Positions 34,146 through 46,414 of a stretch of 64,000 nt of DNA are shown piece by piece. The notes beneath the pieces were generated by a model. It did no database searches. It was not told the DNA's origin and saw only the letters and a program-made list of their open reading frames with translations. The stretch spans positions 1,259,501 to 1,323,500 of the forward strand of contig JARHVA010002005.1 in the NCBI GenBank assembly GCA_037957365.1, given 5' to 3'. Position 1 is the first letter of the stretch. Each line of letters begins with the position of its first letter. A program made the translations under genes and the position numbers. This DNA is from Torreya grandis. Lineage: Eukaryota; Streptophyta; Pinopsida; Cupressales; Taxaceae.

Positions 34146-36640
34146 AATTCATGTTTTTTTTTAGCATTGCCAAACCCTAGGTTTCCCTTAAGGTTCCAAC
34201 CTTTTTTTATGATTTTGGAATCTTTTCTTAGGGTTTTAGATGTGATCTCTTATTTCCCCTTGTCCTTTGTGCAAATCAAATGTTTTATTCTTTTCCCTAG
34301 GGTTTTACCCTCTTTTTTATATTAGAATGTTATTTTCCTAGGCTTGTGGCTTATCTTTCCTTGTTCATCTCATATCTAATCCATAAAGGCTCTATTTTCA
34401 AAAATATCAAAATTTTTTGTTATTTGTATTGATAAAATATCAAACTTTTTTTGCTAAAATATTTTATGGATTTTTTGAAATTTACTATTTTTAGGAATTT
34501 TGGCTTAGGGCATGATTGGTGTACCTATTTTCAAATTAATTTCTAGGTTTCATCTATTTAGTGATTTTAATAATAATAAAATTTTATATTTCAAAAATAC
34601 CTAACATATCTATTATAGTAGTTGGTTTTTTATTATGCACATCATATAATGGCTATATGGGTTACTCTTGGTGTATACTTTCTAATTTAAATAATGATTA
34701 TTCTAATTTCACGTTGTCATCTAGAAATATTCAATATCTCTTATAATTATAAAATAAATTTGATAACATTAATATAAAATAAAATCAAGGTTACACTTAA
34801 TCACAACACACCTTGTATGTCTATGCTAACTTCTATTGACCCTCCTTAAGATGGTGATAACGACTTTCCCTCTAACCAGGTCCATGATATCACTATCCCA
34901 AAAGGTAAGGTAACCCACCCTATAGTAAAAAATGAAGGTAACCAACATGTCCTTCCTCACCCCCATCCACCTCCCACATCTCCTCTTGATGGTGTTTGTT
35001 TGTATATCCAATCAAAATTACCTAGAGTTTGTACTTGTGAAGCCTTTCAAGATAAAATAGTCACTATGGGAAGGATAATAGAAGAGTTGCAAAAGAAAAA
35101 CTAATATTTTAGTTCAAATATCAAATCATTACAAAATCAACTCACATATCTAAAGAATTCATAATATTTTAGTGTTAATCATGGATATGTGTCTTCATCT
35201 AACAATCTTATGCCTAACAAGACTTCATATCAAGACTAGAAGCTAAAATAGAATACATCTACAACTAATGCTTTGAAAAGTGAACAAAAGGATAATAAGA
35301 ATTCAAATGAGATTATAAGAGAAATGTTTCACAACAAGTTGATCAAACTACCTCCTAGACATCCTTTATGAAGATCAAAATAATATTATGCATATCATAA
35401 AATGCATGGGCATCATAAAAATAGAAGTTTGGCTTTGAAGAACAAAATATAAAGTATCGTTGATAGTGGTGATCCGATAATAGATGCACCAATCAAGTAA
35501 CCCACTCACACTATGATCACATCTCCTAAATCACAAGTGAAAAAGGAGCAAACAACAGAAGTATAGATACCAAAGGATAATTTAGAGTAATAAAAGATTC
35601 AAAATGCATAATTAGAGCGAGAAAAATTACAAAAGGCACAAGATGAAAAAGAGAAATTGCAAGAGGAATGTATCAAAAAGGCAATGTCACAAAAATAACA
35701 AGAATAAAAGTTGTGAAAACTAGAACAACCTAAGTAAGAACATATCTTTAGGAAAGGGTTTATAATAAAATAGGTTTAAAAAAACATTGCCTACAAAAGA
35801 TCTTGTTACAAATATGGTTCCAAAGGAGGTAATTAAAAGCCCTTCCTAATATCAAGAACATTTCACTATCACTACTCACATAGATGACAAGAAATTTACT
35901 GATGTTAAGGTTATAGACTATCAAAAAAGAAATTTTTGTTCTATATTATTTATTTTATCTCTTGTTTATAATTGTCAACACATAGATCAAGCTACAATAT
36001 CAATGTCATGTCTATGATAAATTGAGTTAATAATATTGTTTACTTCAAAATCATGTCATCTTAATTTTAGCATTATTTCACTTGGAAGTGCATACAATGT
36101 TGTGCTTGCAGGATCATGGTTAAAATCAATATGAGGAATGATTAATAAACACAAAGGTTACCTTAAATTTTACCATGAAGACAAAATCACTTCCATTTAA
36201 AAAGAGGGAACATATTTATAAAAAAATAACAAAAAGAAAGCATATCTTCAGCTAATATTCAAGGAAATATAACTAATGGAATATCAATCGAGGCACATGA
36301 CACAATACATATTACAAAAGAGAAATTAGAAAGATCAATACCATAATATGGGGTAATTAGTTATTCATATATAGATATAAAATATGATCAGAATGACATA
36401 TCATAATGTCAAGTATAACCTAAAAAGTTAGTGATCTCCTATGATGATGATTATGTTGATGATTTTGACCCTAAATAAGCAATATATTGGTATGATCCTA
36501 ATAATACAAATCCTACACAATGGCATGACACTTTCCATTCATGATAGGTCACCCTTTCCATGTTCGATACATGACCTATTGACTATAAGCATCTTGTATG
36601 AATCATTGGTTAGTATGTTCTTTTTTTAGTTATATATATT
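34146..36640 (+). pseudogene. Gag-like remnant of the second, pol-less internal region
   Basis: After a T-rich leader (34146-34800) decayed frames encode PHPHPPPTSPLDGVC (about 34960), then REMFHNKLIKLPPRHPL (about 35315-35370), YHKMHGHHKNRSLALKNKI (about 35396-35450) and a Lys/Glu-rich stretch EREKLQKAQDEKEKLQEE near 35610-35670. These resemble the gag C-terminal half of Tat-like elements, including the short Cys/His-type YHKMHGH segment. A protease-proximal remnant may follow (SCHLNFSIISLGSAYNVVL, about 36050). RT, RNase H and integrase are absent, and the sequence passes directly into 3' non-coding DNA at about 36640. Confidence 0.55.
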
Positions 36641-38778
36641 CTAAATTAAAAAATATATGAATATTTTAGAAAATTATAAAAACTAGAACCTATGCATGCT
36701 ATGACTAGTTCATTTACATCAGTTGATTTTGTACTCATCATATGTAATGGTTATCCATATTTAATTTTACATCAAATATGGTTCATAAGTGTCCTTGAGT
36801 GAGTTGCAGAACATATAGTTTATCAATTCTAGATGTAGTTTCAGGTGGTGATACTATCTTAGACCCAAAAATTTTACACAAATAAAAATGCTCAGAGGTT
36901 CTACTTTTTTAGATTCAAACCAGTCACATGCATTCTATATCTTGTTTGCATCATATCAAGTTAATCGGGGGCATCCCTTTACACGTCTTATCAATATATG
37001 ATTATCACTATTATTCTTACTTTTATACATTACATTACATGATTATTGTCTCACTTATTTTTACATTTCTATATTACTGGATACTTGAGTTGTTAAATAT
37101 ACTAATGTTAAAATTTGTTTATATAGATCAAATTCACTTATTCATGCATGCTTTCTTACTTCATGTCTTGTGTGTATTCAAATTGTTTGGATTGTGAACA
37201 TTTGAGCATGCCCTTATTTGTGGATTTAAGCTTTATTTTATGATTTTATACATGTGAGTGACATTTGATCATGTCCTTTGTATGTGATCCTTTGATCTTC
37301 TTCTTGTGTGTCTTGTGTGATTTTACATGTACTCTTTGTGTGCGCATCATGGACATGACTCTTGTTTTCTTAGTTTTTTGATGCAATGATGGACATCATG
37401 CATCTTCCTATATTTTTAATGCCATGATAGATATCATGCATCCTCCCCACATTAATATATATCAGTTTCAAATGCTTAATATATAATCATTGTTCACTAT
37501 GTGCTTAATCGCTAACATCTATGTCAACATGATAGTATATATGCTTACTTATACATGCATCTTATGCTAAAATATTGCTCAATTTATCTATGTTGATGTC
37601 ATGATATCCGATGTTATTGTTATTACTTCATATTTCAATATTTTCTATAACATCATTTACATAAATTTCTTCTTTTGAGCTAATTTATTGCACAAGCTTC
37701 ACAACTCACCTCAAAAGAGGGGGCATACATAGTGGCTTGTCTTATGGAATAAATTGGAACAGTTCACTGCATAGACAAGAAAAAATAAAATTTATCAATT
37801 GATCACAAATCATATGCATATTTTACTTAGAAATTACTTTTAGATAATAGTGTTCCATTTGGACAAGGGTGCATACCGACCATGGCCATAACAATGTGGT
37901 TTTATCCCAAGAATAAAAAACAATATTTTTTAGAATTTTTAGAATTATACTCAGTCTATAGAATGGTTTTTAGTAGCTAATTAGAGATAGTTTTATATTT
38001 TATATAGAAGTTTAGTAAAAGTTTTCTTAATTTGGGGGCATCGTGCTTGGCATGTGTTCTAGAATTTATAGAGCTTTTACTCATAAATCCACCTGATATT
38101 ACTTAGTATCAGAATAAATATGTTGAGTTAATAGATTGGGGGAATGTATGTGGCACATGTTCATTTTATTCCTCAATTTTTACACCAGTGTTCATATAAG
38201 GAATGGCAATTCATGTCATTCTCTATGTTAAATACATCATACTCAGATTATTGCTATTTTACACTAGTTTTGCACTAGAGATGAATCTTATTATATCTAC
38301 AATGATTAATTCAACTTTTTTCATTAGTTTTTCATTAGAATTAGAATTCATATATGGATTCCAAACTAATATACTACCTTAGGTATGTAATGATAGAGTC
38401 AAGCATACCTTGAGTTCTTAAACACACTTTCATTCCAATGAGGATTGGGGAATGCATATTCCAAAATAATTATTTCAACAAAGAAATATCCAAGGGTCAT
38501 ACCCTCTACATTTACCAATTTTACAATAGAAAAACACAATGATTCAAAATCCCAAACTTGTGTATTCATTCCTTTTTATTTGATATATAAGTTTCTTATT
38601 TTTATTTTTAGATTTCAATCCTAAGTATATACATGTTTCATTGTAGGTTTGCATGAGTCATAGTTTAGTGCATGGCTTACATTCAAGACAATTATTCATA
38701 GTTGAGTTCATGTCTAACTCTTTTCTTTTTACTCTAGTACTTTCACTTTGTTTCATTACTAGAATAAAAGGGGGGGAA
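36641..38778 (+). other. 3' non-coding region and PPT of internal region 2
   Basis: Parallels 29560-29950 plus 31808-32874, with about 770 bases (37260-38035) that the first internal region lacks. It ends with the purine tract AAAAGGGGGGGAA (38766-38778). No coding potential seen. Confidence 0.6.
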
Positions 38779-39930
38779 TGTAGAAAAATAAATTGACATT
38801 TATTTAGAAAACAATGCACTTGTGACCATCATCTTATACACACTTAGATCATGCCAAGATTCATAATTTTGAACTACTATTCTTATACTTAGATGTGGAG
38901 GGCCCTTACACTTAAGTAATTATGATACATGATGTTCATATTCTTCATTCCAAACATCCTAAACCCACTATTAGAATGATCCACACTTCAAATTTAGTTA
39001 TCTCTATTCCTATGACATGGCCATGATTTTAGGACTATCCTACTTATAGGCAGCATTTGAATCTCCCAGGTACATCCTCCCATCAAACAACAACTAATTT
39101 ACCAAATTCAAATTTACCCAATTGATCATCCTGCATATTTCACAAGATCCACCCAAGGAATTTACTAAAATATCAATATAAAGTTACATTTTTTAATCAT
39201 TAGTCACTATAGGTTAATATGATTGAAAATCATTAGAACATCTAACTACACACTGAGAAAAAACCACACATTCTTCTCAATTCTTAGCATGCACAACCCT
39301 AGTAGCCTTGAGTTGAGTCTGAACACATCTCCAAGGTCACAAGTCATTGTCAAAGAACATAATTACACCATAATACAACATTACACCAGTGGGGATGTTG
39401 AGGTTAAACACAACTTTAACCATTAACCCCTTTTTACCATTTATTTTGTTTACTCCAAATTATCTATTGATCTAGGGTTTAAGTGAATAATAAGTTACAT
39501 AATAGATCCTGTAGTGAATAAAAAATATCTAATCATGAACATAGGACCAACATATGAAGGTGCACTAGGTAGATTTCACACATAAAGTGAAATCCTTATC
39601 AGGCATTGATGTGCCCTATAGACAACAATGCAAGATGACCTCATATAATTAGCATGACCTTGTCTTAGGATATGGGAAGCCCTGCTATTGACTCATAATG
39701 ACCTCACATAATCATATAGTCATTTTTTATAGCTGCAGTCATAGTCCTACATGTTTGATTCCCAGCTAAGTTATTCCTCTTTGGTACTTTCCCATTTCAA
39801 CATATTTTAAAAATAGTAAGTTCCAAAGCAGTATGTGTGATTTATTTCTCATATTATATATTATAAGTTTACTCAATTTTTTGTCACAATTAGCTTTTAA
39901 TATCTATCTATCCCAATTTTCGATAAAACA
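38779..39930 (+). repeat. Gypsy LTR 3 (3' LTR)
   Basis: Begins TGTAGAAAAATAAATTG after the purine tract and ends TTTTCGATAAAACA, giving the canonical TG...CA ends. At 1,152 bp it is about 100 bases shorter than the others. The next five bases, CCTCC, are the right target-site copy, and LINE coding sequence resumes there. Confidence 0.85.
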
Positions 39931-42295
39931 CCTCCAAGCAATAATAGTCTACATGATGCTAGTTTTGGAAGCTCCAGCTAGTGTTGAATCTAGAATAACA
40001 AACATTATGGAAATTTTTCCATGGAATGGTCATTTTGAGTCTAAGAAAATTGTTTTAGTGAAATGGGAAGAGGCCTACTTTCCTAAATCAAAAGGGGGAG
40101 ATAGAACCAAAAAGGGTTTCATGGTGAATAAAGCTCTGGGAGAAAAAAATCTATGGAGAATCTATCAAAACAAATACAACACTTGGGAGCATCTTGCTCC
40201 AAATAAAGTATCTTGATAATGTATATGACTTTGCATCTATTTCCTTTATAGATAATTGGATGTATGGGTCTCATATATAGAATTTCCTTGGGAAGTGTAA
40301 AGACCTTATCTGTAACTCCCTCAACTAGGATTAAATAATGGTACATTTATTAACTTTTGGAAGGATATTTGGTGTAGTGTGGGTCTTATTTGAAATCATT
40401 CTTCCTCAAAAAATTTATACGATTACTTTTCAAACCTATAAGGACTCCTAATTTGTAATTATTGGGTTGAAAACCAAAATGTATGGGGCTTTTAGAGAAG
40501 ATGAAAAAATCCAAGTATTTTTGCATCCAAGCATTCCTCTTATCTTTTAATTTATTTCAACTTCTTCTTGAGCTCTCACCATATCAGTAGCTCAGAGGAG
40601 ATTGATGGCATAAAATGGAATGGAGACCCTTCAAGAAAATTTTGGTAACTATAACAAGTTAGTATCTCATATTAATACACTAATATGGCTAGTGGAAAAA
40701 GTATGGGATCCTTTTGGAACTTATTAAAGCTAATGTAAATCTATGGTTTATCATGAAGAAGATTTTTTTTTTTTTTTTGGGACAAAATTCAAACAATTTT
40801 TTATAAGCCCTCTTCGTATATCTTCTATAATAATAATTATGAATCATCGAACCATGTACTCCATTACAAATTATCCTCAAGAATTTGATTTTGGTTCTTT
40901 AATAAAATGAATAGAATTTTGGTGGTAGTAGGTTTTAATTGGGAACTTCTTATTAACTAAAAAAAAATAAGGATAGGATGAAGTCAAAAACATTTGGGCA
41001 ATGGCCATATCTCTAATCATTTTAAGCTTATGGAAAGAAAGAAACAATAGAGTATTTAGGAACTTGTCCTTCTTTAAAGATATTCTTACTTTTAAAATTA
41101 AGGCACTCCTTCAAGAGGTTTTTTAAGGCTAAATTTATACCTCATAAAAATAAAATAACTAGAGAGGAACATCATATTCTCTTAAAATGGAATTTATTGA
41201 AAAACTACTTCAACCTTCCTCCCCAAAACAAGAAAAATTTAATGGCTTCTTGGAAGCCCCTGAGTGACAATTATCTCAAGCTAAATTTCTATGGGGCATC
41301 TAAAGGAAACCCAAGTATTTTAGGAGGTGGAAGCATCTTCAAAGATTGTTTGGGATGGCTGTTATCCTATTAGGCCTTTAACATTCCATGGTATTCAATA
41401 AATTTTATTGAAGCACTAGCTCTTCTTAGAGGTTTGAGAATCGCTATTGAATATAAATTTAAGAAATTATTTATGGAAGGTGATTCTATCTTGATTATCA
41501 ACATTGTTAAATTGATAGTAATTAATCAATAGTATCTCAATTCAATCATTCAACATATTATCCATGTCATTCCTTTTTTTGAGGATATTTCATTATCCTA
41601 TAACTATATTGAGACTAACTCTCTAACATATTTCTTGGCTAACTTTGGAGCTCTTTACCTTCTTCCTATTGAATATTGGCACTGTGAAAGTCATCATCCT
41701 TAAGAATAATGCAAAAAATTAATTATAAAATAATTGACCCACTTACAAATTCCCTTTTAAATCTTTTTGTATTTGGCTTCTATTGGTTTTGCTTCTTCAA
41801 TCTATCAGAAATGGATTTGATGTTCTTGTTTTTGGAGAGTTTGTTGAAGTCTTAGGTCTTTTTATGAAGGAGCTATGGTGTTCATATTTTGTTATAATGT
41901 TATCAAATTTTGTATGTTTTTTTTGAGTAATTGTATTTAGGTTTATGCTTGGAGGATGTGTTGGTAGTTGGAGACCAAGGCTTTTAGCATTGGTATTTTC
42001 TTGCATTTATTGAGTTATTTCACATTGGTGCTTCCATCATGTACTCCTAAATTGCACTAGGATGTCATCTATGGTATTGGTTAGTCGAATTCTTGGTGAA
42101 ATTTCTAGGCTTCCTTTTTTTCGTATTCTTTCTTACTACTAGCTAGCTGGCTTTGGGGCTACTTAGATTTTAGGGGCTTTCTGCTTGTCTCCTTTTGTTC
42201 TAGAGAAATCTTGGATTGATTTATTTTTCAAATACTTTTGTACCATGCATTAAGGGCTCATTTTCTCTTATTTCTCTCTATAAAATATAATGTAC
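39931..42295 (+). mobile_element. LINE, right half (RT end, zinc-binding region, RNase H, 3' UTR)
   Basis: Continuation of the LINE cut at 17671. Frame 39932-40216 gives LQAIIVYMM, VESRI, KKIVLVKWEEAYFPKSKGG and NKALGEKNLWRIYQNKYN, the segment after the RT core in plant LINEs. Then come FINFWKDIW (about 40350), SLWKERNNRVF (about 41028) and RNase H. The 3' end is at about 42295, where ATGTACACAAAAACCAAAAGT is the diverged right target-site copy. Many stops are present; there is no long poly(A). Confidence 0.85.
41180..41705 (+). pseudogene. LINE C-terminal RNase H
   Basis: KLNFYGASKGNPSILGGGSIF (41280-41342) is the first-strand motif of the plant LINE RNase H, with the first catalytic Asp changed to Tyr. 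INFIEALALLRGLRIAIEY (41402-41458) keeps the Glu and MEGDSILII (41474-41500) keeps the second Asp. The domain ends about 41700 with ANFGALYL and a stop. It is nearly continuous in one frame with single interruptions. Confidence 0.8.
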
Positions 42296-45200
42296 ACAAA
42301 AACCAAAAGTTATGATGAACATAGAATTTTTCTTGGATGACTAGGACTATACCATTATTACCCCATCACCATACCATTACATTCCTAGTAGTTATAATAT
42401 TATTTGAAACAAAGTTGATGACCTTGTTCTTATGGTCTTGAGATTTTAAGACCTTGCTCACTTTTCCAAAATTCCATGAAAATATTTGGAAAATTAATCT
42501 CTTTTATTTAAACCTTAATCAACTCACAACACCTTGAAATACCTTAAAACAACTAGGTAGTCATTGAGGTCCCAGTGTTATCCCTCCATTATTATCAATC
42601 CATTATTCTTGGGTAAGTTGGAAAATAACACATAATTCACTTCAACAAGTAATTTTAGATGCAAGCCCTTATCCCTCTTTCATTAGGCATGAAAAATTGC
42701 ACAATGCAATATGAACACTCAAAATCAAAACTTGTTCTAAAATATTCAATTCTAAATTTTTAATAAATGTTATACTTATGCTTATCACTATTGATCTTGG
42801 TATTCAATTATCAAATGTAGCTCTTGGATTCATTCTTGTCTTATATGCACTAATGCATTTATGTATTTATAAACTTTTAAAATTCAAATCAGGACCCTAT
42901 TGACATTCAAGCCAAAACACTTATAGACTTTTGAAATTCAAATAAAGACCCTATTGACATACAATCCAACAAATAACTAGTAGGAAAATCCAAAAAAAGT
43001 AACACAAGGTATGGGAGACCTAAAGGGAACACTAGAAGGGCCCACAAGGCAAGGAGTCCAAAATGTGCTATGTTATTAGAGAAAATAATAATGTAGTGAT
43101 GTGTTCTTATCCAACAAGGACCGTACTACTAAGGTCTTGGAAAAAACCTAGAAGATAATAGAAAGCAAGATGAATATATTGAAAAAGAGGGAGAGAGAAA
43201 ATCATAGTAAAGGTAAGAAAATGAGACCTAGAACACATGAAACATGCACTGATAAGAGTATAATATAAAATGATGATCAAAAAACACATAAGTACCTTAA
43301 AACAATGTAAATTAACAACTAAAACTACTTGCATACCAAAACTAGGTATCTATATAATGCTCTACTTTGATGTATGTGAATACATGCATATCAAACTATA
43401 ATAAACAATTGTTTCATTTATTTTATGATTAATGTAATCTAAACAAGATAAAAGTATTGAAATTAATATTTTAAAAAAATAGGGTGTTAACCATACAAAT
43501 ATTAATGTAAAAGGTATATTGATATTGCACTTACTATTTTTAGAATTCAAATAAAGGAGAATAAATGCAATTAGTTGATTTTTTAATTTTCAATGTTCAC
43601 TAGCTTTTCCATAGAGTCTAAAAATGTTTTATGTTAGCTCCATGACTGCTTAGATTAGGAAACTATATCTTAAAATCTTCACATACGATATCGGCAAATC
43701 TCAGACCCTTGTAGCAACTAATATTATCTAGGTTATGCTGGTACTATTTAGGTTGACTATGCTGGTCTATTCTAGTTTATATCACTTCACCTGTGTTGTT
43801 ATATATTTATTATATATCCATTCCCATTTATCCTCATGTATGGGTATTTGATTTATTTATCTTTTATTCAAAACCTTAGTTGCACTTTTGACACCAAAAT
43901 GACCTAAAAAATGGGTTACCACTCTGGCTAAGTGACTAGGTATTTCGTACATTCTAACTTTGAAGAGGGCTAAAAGCACATGTTTTTTCCCACATATGTG
44001 TTTGTGAAACATCATGAACATGCTATAATTCAATCAATTTTTGAATTTATACATTTGACAACATGCTACTTTGAACAACATTTGTGTTCAAACTTGTCTC
44101 AAGGGTTTCTCTTTCGAGGGGGTTTCAGATGTATATGATTTTTTGATAATATATCAGAAGAGTGACAATGGATTTATCAATGTGATTTCTAGGTAAAGAG
44201 TGAATGACCAAGTGTGTATGATGTTAGGAATAATTTGTATTTATAGGTGACTCTTTAATATTTCATCCCGTAAGTAACCCATGAAACGTGTTAAGTCTAA
44301 TCTAATGAAGACATCCCAATTTGAAAATTAGCCATTAAGATAAGTTTATACCTTCCTTGGATATTTACTTGTAAACTAGTATGAGAAGTAGGTTGAGCTT
44401 GAATTGTAGGCTATAAGTCTTCAATAATGTTAATCCCACATGGGAAACATCTTTCCTTGTCCACTTATGATTTTGGCTTGCTTTGAATGAGAATGTTGAA
44501 GAAAAGTTGAAGCTCTAATGTTATTTTGGCATTGTAAGTTTACTTCAAGAGAATTTTCTCAAAATCGAAGGTGAACCCTTCTATTTATATATTTTTAGAA
44601 TGATTGTGACCCATTAATATAATCCCAAGATCAATGGTCTAGGATGAACCCTCAAATTCATGATTGCATACATGGAGTGCGTATGACATACCATTTAAGA
44701 TATTTTTGAAATGTGGAAGAGATTTGGAAGGAAAGTGTAGTCATGACCTCTTGGAGTGTGTAAGAGAGGTGTAAGAGGAAGATTCTGTAAGATGGATGTA
44801 AGAGCGTAATTATACTCCTTCCCTTTCCCATTGACTTATTTGAGTGACATCACCATTATTAGGTAATAAATCACTTTTTATTTTAGGAAAATAGGATAAT
44901 TCAAAAAGACATGGAATTTCCTACTAGAGGAAGATTAGACTTGATTAAGTTGGATTAATCAGTAATTAGAAGAATGGTGCAATTGCAATGTTCGTTTTTC
45001 AATCAAATATTCATTCAATTACCTTATAATAACGTTTACAAAGAGTTGATTTAATTCAAGATGTATTTGATGAATTTAATATTATGATACTATCTATTTC
45101 CCCACTGAGGGGCGTGTTATTACAATTTTGGTTTAAAATGATAGTCATGCAAGTAAATTGGATCCATTTAGATTTTAAATTAAATTTGCATGTATTTGTA

Positions 45201-45498
45201 GAAAGTCGCTCTTAACTGTAATTTCAACATGAAAGTGATTAAAATGAAGTGTCTACATCTATTAATAAATTTAGGTGTCTACACAACTGTACTTGGGAAG
45301 GTTCATAGAAGATGTCATGACATAAACTTGTAAGAGTTATAAAAGTCAATATAGGAATACTAATTATCTAAAAGTTAAAAAGAAACATAGGTTACCTTAT
45401 TTTCACTATGAAACTTCATGAAGATCCTAAAACAATGAACCGTGCCCTTGTTATCTAGGATATGGAAACCTATGTACCTAAAAACATAAGGAAACATA
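42296..45498. repeat. Repeated unit, copy 2, right part
   Basis: Aligns with 10623-13160: TTGGATGACTAGGACTATACC (42335 versus 10655), GTAGTCATTGAGG (42556), GGTCTTGGAAAAA (43131), ATGTGATTTCTAGGTAAAGAG (44181) and AACTTCATGAAGATCC (45411). A block at about 44344-45240 has no counterpart in copy 1, where unrelated sequence (about 12617-12930) lies instead. No coding frame is recognised. Confidence 0.75.
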
Positions 45499-46043
45499 TG
45501 AATCTGAATCAATTTTGATATAAAATCTAAAATGAAAGAACTGATAAAATGAAAGAGAGTGATAATAGGAATGAATACCCTTGGTTGTGCAAAATATATG
45601 AAGACACCTCTATGAAAACCATATCTCAAAACCTGTATTAAATATGAATATATGTGCCTCATGATGAGACCAAGCAAATTATGTTGTGTGCCAGTATATG
45701 ATTGATTCTATGTACAAGAGTGAGGGAAAATATGTTGTGTACCATCATTTGATTAAATCCATTATATGACTAAATGCAAATTTTTGTGTACCATTATGTG
45801 ACTAAAATATTGGAAAGGTTAAATATTAATATCATATTCCCCAATTTTGAGGTATAGGATGAAATTGTGAATTACATATGTCAAAAGAATTAGATTGTGC
45901 ATACCATGTGTAAGATAGGAAAAATAAACTGCTAATGTATAATCATAATAAGATGTCATCATGAAAGCATGTGTGTAATAATCAACTTGACCCATGTGTG
46001 TCTAAGCTGAATTAATGTAAACATAATAATAACAATGGATTGT

Positions 46044-46335
46044 ATGTGGGCAAGTTATAAGAAATATAAGCATAATAATAATATGTTGACCCTATGTGGG
46101 CAATATATAGTCAATGCACGCATAGGAATATCATGCGACAACTTTGTGGGAAATATTTAATCAATCTAAGTGTAATAATAACATGCCCCTTATGGAAAAT
46201 ATTTAATCAATGAAGCACAAACAAAAGCATGCCCAAATGTGGATAAAGTATAATCAATGTAATTATAGGATTCACATGCCCCTAATGGGAAATATGTAAT
46301 CAATGAAGCACAAACAATAACATGCCCCAATACAA
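46044..46335. repeat. Degenerate ~48-bp tandem array, about six units
   Basis: Units beginning ATGTGGG-like followed by AAATATTTAATCAAT and CATAATAATAACATGCCCC start near 46044, 46094, 46144, 46192, 46238 and 46284. Copies are diverged, with the last two units most alike (CAATGAAGCACAAACAA). The array ends at the TG microsatellite. Confidence 0.7.
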
Positions 46336-46336
46336 G

Positions 46337-46337
<1 letters not shown>

Positions 46338-46383
<46 letters not shown>

Positions 46384-46414
46384 CACATATATATACATAC
46401 ATACATACAAAATA
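46338..46414. repeat. Compound TG/TA/TACA microsatellite
   Basis: About 21 TG dinucleotides (46338-46380) run into ATACACATATATATACATACATACATAC. The apparent His-Thr repeat protein across it on the other strand is an artefact of the repeat. Confidence 0.95.

Larger units (their letters stand above)
17672..39930 (+). mobile_element. Ty3/gypsy (Tat-like) structure with three LTRs inside a LINE
   Basis: LTRs at 17672-18925, 32875-34125 and 38779-39930 bound two different internal regions. The first (18926-32874) has protease, RT, RNase H, archaeal-type RNase H and integrase; the second (34126-38778) has leader, gag-like sequence and 3' non-coding sequence, but no pol. Outside the outer LTRs lie CCTCT (17667-17671) and CCTCC (39931-39935), a 5-bp target duplication with one mismatch. 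Purine tracts AAAAGGGGGGG precede LTR2 and LTR3. All three LTRs are well diverged, so the insertion is old. Placement in the Tat lineage rests on the second RNase H lying between RNase H and integrase. Confidence 0.85.
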
